A stretch of 64,000 bases of DNA from Parabacteroides goldsteinii DSM 19448 = WAL 12034 (GTDB lineage Bacteria; Bacteroidota; Bacteroidia; Bacteroidales; Tannerellaceae), in NCBI RefSeq assembly GCF_000969835.1, contig NZ_KQ033913.1, forward strand, positions 684,859 to 748,858, in the 5' to 3' direction. The translations under genes were made by a program, and so were the position numbers. A model generated the notes under the pieces. It was not told the origin of the DNA and ran no database searches. It saw nothing but the letters and a program-made list of their open reading frames with translations. Numbering within the stretch: position 1 is the stretch's first letter; every line of letters begins with the position of its first letter. Positions 42,290 to 49,474 of the stretch are shown piece by piece.

Positions 42290-43543
42290 TCAGAACAAGC
42301 TGATTAGCAGAGCTATGTTCAATACCGTAACCATGGTTCCCAATAATACGAGAAGGATGGTGGTTGAACGGGAGTTGACATATTGTCCCATTACTTTCTT
42401 GCTGGAGGTTAGATATACCTGGGTAAAGACCGTGATAGGAAGCTGCACGCTCAGCAGCATCTGCGAGAGGATCAGTCCTTTGAACGGGTCGCCGATCAGG
42501 AAGATGATGAGCAAGGCCGGAACGAATGAAAGAATGACTCCCAGCTTGGAGTGTAAGTCTTTATGATTGTAGGCTTCCCCGTAGAAGCCGGCAAAGATGG
42601 AGGCTCCCGCAATACCCGATGTAATTGTTGATGAAATACCGGCCAGCAGCAGTGCGGCCGCAAAGATCACGCCGGCGTTGTTTCCAACCAGGGGAACCAG
42701 TAATTGTTGCGCCTGGTCCAGTTCGTCTACGGCAATCTTTTCTTTGAAGAATGTTGCTGCTGCCAGGATAATCATGGCCGAGTTGATCGCCCAGCCGATA
42801 ACCATCGACAGGAGCGTATCATAGAATTCGTATTTCAGCTGCTTCTTGATGACGGATTCATCTTCCAGGTTCCATTCGCGGCTCTGTATCACTTCCGAGT
42901 GGAGAAAGAGGTTGTGGGGCATCACTACGGCACCGAGCACACTCATGATGATCAGCATGGAGTTGGGAGGAAAAGACGGTTTTACCCATCCGGTGACGGC
43001 CTGTCCCCAATTGACATCGACCAAAGCCAGTTCATACAGGAAAGAGAGGCCGATAATGGAAACGAACATGATGATCCAGCGTTCTATCTTGCTGTAGGTA
43101 TTGCTGAGAAGCATGATCAGGCAGGCAATCGTAACGATTACGGCACCAATCTTTATCGGTATGCTGAACAGCATCCGCAGCGCAATGGCACCACCTAATA
43201 TCTCGGCAAGCGAAGTCGAAATGCTGGCAAGCATGGCCGAACCCAGAATAGGACGGCTAAGCATCCGGGGCATATATTTATTGGTCGCTTCCGATAAGCA
43301 CAAACCGGTTACGATGCCTAGGTGGGCAACGTTGTGCTGGATAATGATCAACATGATGGAAGAGAAAGTGACCACCCATAGCAGTGCATATCCGAATTCG
43401 GAACCGGCTGCCAGGTTGGTTGCCCAGTTTCCGGGGTCGATGAATCCAACGGTGACTAATAATCCAGGGCCTATGTATTTTAAAAGGTCTAATCCTCCGG
43501 AACGAGGTTTGTGATTGATCTTGAGTTTGTCTAGCAGTTTCAT
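42290..43543 (-). CDS. Nramp-family divalent metal transporter
   Basis: A proton-coupled Mn(II)/Fe(II) importer of the Nramp (MntH) family. The ATG at 43543 gives 417 residues with about 11 membrane helices. The metal-binding motif in helix 1 is DPGNWATN (about 36-43) and in helix 6 MPHNLFLHS (about 215-223), both diagnostic. A TTG eight codons further up is open but less likely. The upstream region holds an array of four palindromes that could be metalloregulator operators. Confidence 0.93.
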   Translation of the reverse strand: MKLLDKLKINHKPRSGGLDLLKYIGPGLLVTVGFIDPGNWATNLAAGSEFGYALLWVVTFSSIMLIIIQHNVAHLGIVTGLCLSEATNKYMPRMLSRPILGSAMLASISTSLAEILGGAIALRMLFSIPIKIGAVIVTIACLIMLLSNTYSKIERWIIMFVSIIGLSFLYELALVDVNWGQAVTGWVKPSFPPNSMLIIMSVLGAVVMPHNLFLHSEVIQSREWNLEDESVIKKQLKYEFYDTLLSMVIGWAINSAMIILAAATFFKEKIAVDELDQAQQLLVPLVGNNAGVIFAAALLLAGISSTITSGIAGASIFAGFYGEAYNHKDLHSKLGVILSFVPALLIIFLIGDPFKGLILSQMLLSVQLPITVFTQVYLTSSKKVMGQYVNSRSTTILLVLLGTMVTVLNIALLISLF

Positions 43544-43609
43544 GTTTTTATTACTTGTTATATCCAAATGTTAGTTACTTTCTTTTTGTTCTTTCCTGTA
43601 GTCTTTTGA

Positions 43610-43693
43610 AACAGACCTACCTCTAAATTCATTTAGACGTACGTGTAAATCGATTTAGACCTAGGTGTAAATAAAATTAGACGTACCTCTAAT
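43610..43693. repeat. Palindrome array, TTTAGACnTAnGTGTAAA word, 22-bp pitch
   Basis: Four 18-bp imperfect palindromes are centred at 43618.5, 43640.5, 43662.5 and 43684.5, exactly 22 bp apart. The two best are TTTAGACGTACGTGTAAA (43632-43649) and TTTAGACCTAGGTGTAAA (43654-43671); the outer two are AGACCTACCTCTAAA and TTAGACGTACCTCTAA. The four-base spacers differ. The array lies 67-150 bp upstream of the Nramp start and 32 bp after the end of the kinase gene upstream. The word resembles operators of the DtxR/MntR class in layout, which would suit a manganese transporter, but this is inference. Confidence 0.7.
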
Positions 43694-43724
43694 AGAAATA
43701 ACAAAGGGAACGTTTTATTGTTTT

Positions 43725-45041
43725 CTACGGGAACGTCAGAATAAACGACGTTTTGTTTATCGCCGGATTGCTCTTTAAGGCAATGCTACCCCCCGAGAGC
43801 CGCATGATCTGCCGCGAAATGGATAATCCGATGCCGCTTCCGCCTTCTTTGGTCGTGAAGAACGGTACAAAAATATGTACCGCTTCTTCCGGTGGGATGG
43901 TAGGACCGTTGTTGCTCACCTCGATAATCACGGACTCGTCCGGATTACAATAGGCTTTCAGCTCGATTAGCCCGTCCGGTTGTCCGCTGCCGATGGCCTG
44001 CATGGCGTTTTTCAGCAAGTTCAGTACAACCTGGGTGATCAGTTTTTCATCCGCATAAACGATCAGGTCGGCCGGTTCTATATTTATATTAATCGTTATA
44101 TTGGGGAAATTGTTGTGGTGACGGGCCAGGTTTGTCATCCGCTCCGCAAATTTTTGCACATAGAATAACGAAGGTTCCGGTGTCGGGATATGGGTGAACT
44201 TGCGGTATGACTCGACAAATGAGATCAGGCTCTTTCCCGTTGTACTGATCACTTCCAGGCCATTACGTATTTCGCTGTTGGCGTCTTCGTGGATGGAAAG
44301 CAACGTATCGCTCAGTGAGGTGATCGGGGTGACGGAATTCATAATCTCATGTGTCAGCACACGAGTCAGACGTATCCAGGAGTCGATTTCCTTATCGTCC
44401 AGTTCGCTGTTGATATCGTTGATAGCCAGGATACGCACATGTTTTTCCTGCAAGGTCATTTCGGATACGCGGATGGAAAGGTTTACCGTTCCGCGTTCGT
44501 TTACGAATGATATCTGATGTTTGTCGCCCGGGAGGATATTGGCAATCGTAGTCTGTAGTTTTTCATCGATGCGCGCCAGCTGTTTGACATGGGTGAAAAC
44601 GGAAAGGCCCAACAGACGAAGGGCTTCGTTGTTGGTCTGGTAGATGTTGCCTATGTCATCCAATACGATTATGCCGGTATTGACCGAGTTCATGATCAGC
44701 TCGTAATATTTTTCTTTCTGCACGGCTTCCGCTTTCGCCTGGAAAAGTATCTGGGTGATGCGGTTTAATGATTCGCTTACCAGTTTGTCGTTGGATGAAC
44801 GTCCTCGGGTGGCATATTGGAATGCATAGTCGCTGTTGTCGATGGCATCGAACATGAAGGCTACCTTCTGGGCGTTGCGTTTGAATAACTGGCTCATCAT
44901 CCGTATGGAATACAGCCAGCCTATGAAAACGAGGATAAACCATTCCCATTGCCGCGTCATGGCGAAATAGGTTCCTGCGACGATTAATATTCCGAATAAC
45001 CCCAGCCGGAAAGTCAGACTATGATAGATACCTTTTAACAT
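43725..45041 (-). CDS. Membrane histidine kinase of the TGT-N11-ACA circuit
   Basis: The ATG at 45041 gives 438 residues: two close membrane helices (about 9-28 and 33-50), a linker, a PAS domain (about 115-210), a HisKA region with VLTHEIMNSVTPI (phosphorylated His near 235) and an HATPase_c domain (VSNNGP, GSGIGLSI). The periplasmic loop between the helices is only a few residues, so it likely senses something in the membrane, like the BceS-type intramembrane kinases. It is the second gene after the sigma-54 regulator at 45152, separated by an octamer hairpin. Its obvious output is the efflux island next door. Confidence 0.92.
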   Translation of the reverse strand: MLKGIYHSLTFRLGLFGILIVAGTYFAMTRQWEWFILVFIGWLYSIRMMSQLFKRNAQKVAFMFDAIDNSDYAFQYATRGRSSNDKLVSESLNRITQILFQAKAEAVQKEKYYELIMNSVNTGIIVLDDIGNIYQTNNEALRLLGLSVFTHVKQLARIDEKLQTTIANILPGDKHQISFVNERGTVNLSIRVSEMTLQEKHVRILAINDINSELDDKEIDSWIRLTRVLTHEIMNSVTPITSLSDTLLSIHEDANSEIRNGLEVISTTGKSLISFVESYRKFTHIPTPEPSLFYVQKFAERMTNLARHHNNFPNITININIEPADLIVYADEKLITQVVLNLLKNAMQAIGSGQPDGLIELKAYCNPDESVIIEVSNNGPTIPPEEAVHIFVPFFTTKEGGSGIGLSISRQIMRLSGGSIALKSNPAINKTSFILTFP

Positions 45042-45049
45042 AAGATAAT

Positions 45050-45151
45050 AATGTGTCAATGTGCTAATATGCCAATGTGCCAATTACGGATACAACCTAC
45101 GTTGTGCTGTGGCCTTTCATTGGCATATCAGCGCATTGGCATATTGGCACA
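45050..45151. repeat. Octamer-built inverted repeat, second copy
   Basis: The left arm is AATGTGTC, AATGTGCT, AATATGCC, AATGTGCC in strict 8-bp register. The right arm is ATTGGCAT, ATCAGCGC, ATTGGCAT, ATTGGCAC. It is the same family as 40116-40226 and also sits between two leftward genes, here the regulator and its kinase. Copy number and order of the octamers differ between the two loci. In RNA it would separate the two reading frames by a long stem. Confidence 0.7.
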
Positions 45152-46504
45152 TTATAATTCATAACGTTTGATTTTATTGTACAGCGTCTGACGTGAAATA
45201 CCCAATTGGCTGGCGACGAGCGAGAGATTGCCGTTGTACTTGTCCATGGCATTCTTAATCATGTTGTACTCCATCTCTTCCAGCGTGGTTGCCTCTTTCA
45301 GCGGCGATTCTTTCTTGCGGGGGAAGTCGAAGTCGGAGCTGTCGAGGGTTTCGCCTTCAGAAATAATCACGGCCTTTTCGATGGTATGTTCCAGTTCGCG
45401 GATATTACCGAACCAGGGTTGCTGCTTCAATTTATCCTTTGCATCTGCGCTGAGGCGCATGGAGGATTTACCGTAGATATTGCAATATTTTGCCAGGAAT
45501 ATTTCAGTTAGCGGAACAATGTCTTCCGGACGTTCGCGGAGGGACGGTATTTCCACGTGTATTGTGTTGATACGGTATAAAAGGTCCTCACGGAATTGCT
45601 CTTTCTGTACCATCTCCTGCAAATCGCGGTTGGTGGCACAGACCAGGCGGATATTTACCGGGATAGGGGTGTTGCTTCCTACCCGGACGATGCTGCGGCG
45701 CTGGATAGCCGTCAGTAGCTTTGCCTGTAAATGATAGGAGAGGTTCCCGATTTCATCGAGGAACAGGGTTCCGTTGTTGGCTGCCTCGAACTTACCGGGG
45801 CGGTCGGCGCGTGCATCGGTAAAGGCACCTTTCATATGGCCGAACAGTTCGCTTTCAAACAATGTTTCGGTGATGGCACCCATATCTACGGGGACCATAG
45901 CCTCTTTTTTGCGGTTCGACAACATATGTATTTCTCTTGCCAGCATTTCCTTACCAGTTCCGTTCTCTCCGGTGATCAGGATATTGGCATCGGTTTTGGC
46001 AACCTTTTCGATCAGGTTGCGGAGTTGCTGCATGGCGTTGCTTTCGCCCCAGAACATGCCGCTTTCCTTAGAGATAACCTGCTTGCTGCTCTCATGCGGA
46101 ACTCCTTTCCTGTTTGCTATCCGGATATCGTAAGCCGTTTTCAGTGTTTCCAGCAGCTTCGCATTGTTCCAGGGTTTGACAACGAAGTCGGTGGCGCCTT
46201 CCTTGATGCCCCTTACTGCCAGGTCTATGTCTGCATAAGCGGTGAAGAGTACGACCTGTACGGCCGGGTCTTCCTTCTTTATTTCGGACAGCCAGAAAAG
46301 TCCCTCGTTACCGGTGTTGATTCCGGCACTGAAATTCATATCCAGCAGGACTACGTCCACATTCTCGTTATGCAGTGTCGTCTTTATTTTGTTTGGGGTA
46401 GAGATGGTTATCACTTTCTCGAAGCAGGTACCTAACAGCATCTGTACTGCGGTGAGAATCCCCTTGTTATCGTCTACGACCAGTATGGTGCCTTGTTTAG
46501 CCAT
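45152..46504 (-). CDS. Sigma-54-dependent response regulator of the efflux island
   Basis: The 450-residue NtrC-type activator has a receiver domain (TILVVDDN, Asp at about 55), an AAA+ domain (Walker A GENGTGKE near 168, sigma-54 loop GAFTDA, Walker B LFLDEIGNL) and a Fis-type DNA-binding helix pair (LVASQLGISRQTLYNKI) at the end. It is divergent from the TolC-HlyD-permease operon, with three TGT-N11-ACA sites between, and is the best candidate for binding these sites. The same sites occur at four other promoters in the window. The cognate kinase is the next gene. Confidence 0.95.
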   Translation of the reverse strand: MAKQGTILVVDDNKGILTAVQMLLGTCFEKVITISTPNKIKTTLHNENVDVVLLDMNFSAGINTGNEGLFWLSEIKKEDPAVQVVLFTAYADIDLAVRGIKEGATDFVVKPWNNAKLLETLKTAYDIRIANRKGVPHESSKQVISKESGMFWGESNAMQQLRNLIEKVAKTDANILITGENGTGKEMLAREIHMLSNRKKEAMVPVDMGAITETLFESELFGHMKGAFTDARADRPGKFEAANNGTLFLDEIGNLSYHLQAKLLTAIQRRSIVRVGSNTPIPVNIRLVCATNRDLQEMVQKEQFREDLLYRINTIHVEIPSLRERPEDIVPLTEIFLAKYCNIYGKSSMRLSADAKDKLKQQPWFGNIRELEHTIEKAVIISEGETLDSSDFDFPRKKESPLKEATTLEEMEYNMIKNAMDKYNGNLSLVASQLGISRQTLYNKIKRYEL

Positions 46505-46529
46505 TGTGATATTTAATGTATTTATAATG

Positions 46530-46537
46530 CAAAGATA
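46530..46537 (-). promoter_or_regulatory. -7 box for the regulator/kinase pair
   Basis: On the minus strand this is TATCTTTG, a consensus -7 box 25 bases upstream of the regulator start. The first activator palindrome (46566-46582) lies just upstream of where the -33 region falls, so the regulator may control its own gene. Confidence 0.5.
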
Positions 46538-46565
46538 GGGCTTCGGTTTTATACTACCTAACCTG

Positions 46566-46655
46566 TGTCTAAAATTTAGACAGATAAAATATGCGTATAA
46601 AACGGATAAATGCAGGTTGTCTAATAATTATACACCACTGTCTAATTTCTTTACA
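46566..46655 (+). promoter_or_regulatory. Three activator sites before the TolC-HlyD operon
   Basis: TGTCTAAAATTTAGACA at 46566-46582 is a perfect palindrome. TGTCTAATAATTATACA at 46618-46634 and TGTCTAATTTCTTTACA at 46639-46655 are 21 bp apart centre to centre, and the nearer one is 65 bp from the -24 GG. The first is 52 bp from the second and may serve the divergent regulator promoter. Confidence 0.8.
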
Positions 46656-46708
46656 CTTCTGAAAAAGAACGGTTTTTACAATTTATTGATAAATAGTGTT
46701 TTATCAGG

Positions 46709-46725
46709 TTTGGCACGCTCTTTGC
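46709..46725 (+). promoter_or_regulatory. Sigma-54 promoter of the TolC-HlyD-permease operon
   Basis: TTTGGCACG-CTCT-TTGC is a consensus -24/-12 element (GG 46712-46713, GC 46724-46725), 29 bases upstream of the TolC-family start codon. The leader is therefore short, about 17 bases. Confidence 0.88.
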
Positions 46726-46753
46726 CCTTTTGTTGGCAGAAAATAACACAAAA

Positions 46754-48094
46754 ATGAAACAGATAATAGTTACATCGATCCTTTCGCTTAGCCTGGCAAC
46801 AGTTGCCATGGCCCAGGAAAAACGCTGGACAATGGACGAATGCATGCATTATGCCGTTGAAAACAGTCCGAAAGTCAAGAAACAAACCCATACGAGCGAT
46901 TCTTATAAAGCAGAGTTGAATTCAGCAGTAGCTTCTTTCTTCCCTTCCATGAGTGCAAGTGTAGGAGCACAGTATAGTTTCGGACGTTCCATTGACCCGG
47001 AAACCAACGTCTATAACAATACATCTACATTTAATAACGGATATGGCCTGAGTGTTTCCATACCTATATTTAATGGGGGACAACTGATCAACCAATGGCG
47101 TATGGCAAAAGCGAACCGTCAATTGGGTATGAATGATATCCAGAAGGAAAAGGATGATCTGGCAATCAATACGATGCAGGCTTTTATGGATGTCGTATAT
47201 TATCAGGGAACAGTAAAACTGGCTGCCGAGCAACTGGAAGAGAACAGCCGTATCCTGTATAGAACCCGTCGCCAGGAAGAACTGGGACTGAAAGGAAAAG
47301 CCGATGTCGCCCAGATCGAAGCGCAGGTCGCTGCCAACGACTATAACCTGACGCATCAGCAGAATCTGCTGAATACAGCCATATTGACTTTGAAACAAAA
47401 TATGAACTTCCCGTCGGATATGGAGTTGGACGTAGATACCATGCTCCTGGATAAATCGTATGCAACCATGTTGGAATCGGTGGAGGAAATTTACGATTAT
47501 GCATCCGATAATAACCCGACAGCTTTGCAGGCACAACTTCAACTGAAGTCTTCTAAAATGCAATATCTGATGGCTAAAGGACGCATGTTACCCTCCATCT
47601 CTTTCTCAGCCGGTGTTTCTACCAATTATTATGAGAACCTGAAAGGAGAACAGGCTCCTGCTGCATTCGGAAGCCAGTTTAAGAACAACCGGGGGGAATA
47701 CATTTCCTTTAACCTGAGTTTCCCGCTTTTTAACGGTCTGGACCGTCTGACAAATCTGCGCAAGGCACGCAACAATATGCGTATCGCCCAGGAACAGCAG
47801 ACCGAGGTGCTCCGCCAGTTGCAGACGGCTATCGAACAGGCTATCCTCGATCGTGAAGGGTATGCCAAGGAAACGATCCAGATGGAAAAGAAAGCTCAGG
47901 CGGACGAAATAGCCTACCAGGTGACTCTTCGCAAGTTTGAAGAAGGCTTGATGAGTCCGATCGACTTACAGACCAGTGCCAATACTTTACTGCTGTCGAA
48001 AGCTGATTTGCTGCAACGGAAGCTGATGTATCTGCTGAAATGCAAGTTGGTTGATTACTATAAAGGTAAACCGTTGATTGAAGGTATAAACTGA
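46754..48094 (+). CDS. TolC-family outer-membrane channel
   Basis: The ATG at 46754 gives 446 residues with a signal peptide (MKQIIVTSILSLSLATVAMA) and two outer-membrane-efflux repeats of long helices (about 185-245 and 380-440). It is the outer-membrane part of a tripartite pump with the HlyD-family adaptor that follows at a gap of 43 bases. An upstream in-frame codon (46730) overlaps the promoter start region and is rejected. It leads an operon controlled by sigma-54. Confidence 0.92.
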   Translation: MKQIIVTSILSLSLATVAMAQEKRWTMDECMHYAVENSPKVKKQTHTSDSYKAELNSAVASFFPSMSASVGAQYSFGRSIDPETNVYNNTSTFNNGYGLSVSIPIFNGGQLINQWRMAKANRQLGMNDIQKEKDDLAINTMQAFMDVVYYQGTVKLAAEQLEENSRILYRTRRQEELGLKGKADVAQIEAQVAANDYNLTHQQNLLNTAILTLKQNMNFPSDMELDVDTMLLDKSYATMLESVEEIYDYASDNNPTALQAQLQLKSSKMQYLMAKGRMLPSISFSAGVSTNYYENLKGEQAPAAFGSQFKNNRGEYISFNLSFPLFNGLDRLTNLRKARNNMRIAQEQQTEVLRQLQTAIEQAILDREGYAKETIQMEKKAQADEIAYQVTLRKFEEGLMSPIDLQTSANTLLLSKADLLQRKLMYLLKCKLVDYYKGKPLIEGIN

Positions 48095-48137
48095 GAATAA
48101 ACAGAAACTGATAATAAAGAAATAAAAACATACAACA

Positions 48138-49388
48138 ATGGATATACAATTAGAAAAGAAAAGAGGCATTCAGAAGAAACATTTACCTTATGTAGGTGGC
48201 GGTGTTTTATTCCTGGCATTGGTCGGATGGATCATTTTCGGCGATCATGCATCGACATTGAAAGTGGACGCCCGCGGTATCAGTATCGGTGAGGTTACGA
48301 AGGAGCAGTTCAATGATTTCGTTCGTGTAAACGGACAGGTGCAGCCGATTACTGTGGTACAGTTGAGCCCGGAAGAAGGCGGTATCGTTCAGGAGAAAGT
48401 GGTGGAAGAAGGTGCCCAGGTAAAGAAGGGCGACGTTATTATCCGCCTTTCCAATTCAAGCCTCGATTTGCAGATATTGGATGCCGAAGCTCAGCTGGCG
48501 GAAAAACAAAACTTCCTGCGTAACACACAGGTGGCCATGGAACAGGACAAACTGAACAATCAGTTGGAAAAAGCGCAGCTCGATGTCGACATTGCCCGTT
48601 CACGCCGTGCTTATTCACAACAGAAGAAATTGTATGATGAAAACCTGATTGCCAAGGAAGATTATCTGAAAGCTAAAGAAGATTATGAACTGGCAACAAA
48701 GAAATATGACCTTGTTGTCGAGCGCCTGCGTCAGGATTCAATTTCCCGTACGATCCAGATGGACGAAATGGAAACCAGTCTGGCCAACATGCGCCGTAAC
48801 ATCCAATTGGTTCATGAACGTAAGGAACATCTGAATGTCCGTTCACAGATTGACGGCGAACTGGGTTTGCTGGATGTCGTGCTGGGACAGAATGTTTCTG
48901 CCGGTTTAAAGATCGGCCAGATCAACGACCTTTCCGACTATAAGGTGGAAGCGATGATCGACGAACATTATATCGACCGTGTTAAGCCGGGACTGGATGC
49001 CGACTTCGACCGTCAGGGAACAAGTTTCGCACTGGCCGTACGCAAGGTGTATCCGGAAGTTCGCGACGGTAAATTCCGTACGGACCTGGTGTTTACAGGC
49101 GAACGCCCTGACAATATCCGTAGCGGTCAGACCTATTATATCAATCTGGAACTGGGACAGCCGACAGAGAGTATCATCATACCACGCGGAACATTCTTCC
49201 AGAGTACCGGCGGCAGCTGGATCTTCGTACTCGACAAAGATGGCAAGAAAGCCTATCGCCGTAAGATCAAGATCGGCCGTCAGAACCCGCAGTATTATGA
49301 AGTAACAGAAGGCCTGGAAGCAGGAGAAAAGGTAATCGTTTCCAGCTATGAAAGCTACAAGGATAACGAAGTCCTGGTGTTGGAGTAA
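48138..49388 (+). CDS. HlyD/MacA-family periplasmic adaptor
   Basis: The 416-residue adaptor has one N-terminal membrane helix (about 18-36), a lipoyl-like hairpin (VVQLSPEEGG, about 75-105), a long coiled-coil (about 108-230, where KQNFLRNT starts and NMRRNIQL ends), and beta-barrel and membrane-proximal domains to the end. Such adaptors bridge an ABC or RND pump to TolC. It is followed after 86 bases by two MacB-like permeases. No ATPase is in this operon; the only one in the island is at 55697. Confidence 0.92.
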   Translation: MDIQLEKKRGIQKKHLPYVGGGVLFLALVGWIIFGDHASTLKVDARGISIGEVTKEQFNDFVRVNGQVQPITVVQLSPEEGGIVQEKVVEEGAQVKKGDVIIRLSNSSLDLQILDAEAQLAEKQNFLRNTQVAMEQDKLNNQLEKAQLDVDIARSRRAYSQQKKLYDENLIAKEDYLKAKEDYELATKKYDLVVERLRQDSISRTIQMDEMETSLANMRRNIQLVHERKEHLNVRSQIDGELGLLDVVLGQNVSAGLKIGQINDLSDYKVEAMIDEHYIDRVKPGLDADFDRQGTSFALAVRKVYPEVRDGKFRTDLVFTGERPDNIRSGQTYYINLELGQPTESIIIPRGTFFQSTGGSWIFVLDKDGKKAYRRKIKIGRQNPQYYEVTEGLEAGEKVIVSSYESYKDNEVLVLE

Positions 49389-49396
49389 TATGCAAA

Positions 49397-49419
49397 GGTA
49401 GGGGGGCAGACCCCCTACC
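49397..49419 (+). other. GC-rich hairpin between adaptor and permease genes
   Basis: GGTAGGGGG at 49397-49405 pairs with CCCCCTACC at 49411-49419 around GCAGA, nine bases after the adaptor stop. There is no T-run. It could act as an mRNA end-stabiliser or attenuate reading into the two permeases. Confidence 0.4.
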
Positions 49420-49474
49420 TCCAAGGCCGGTCATATTGGTTTTCTGTCAGCAATAACAAAACGAATCTGTTACA

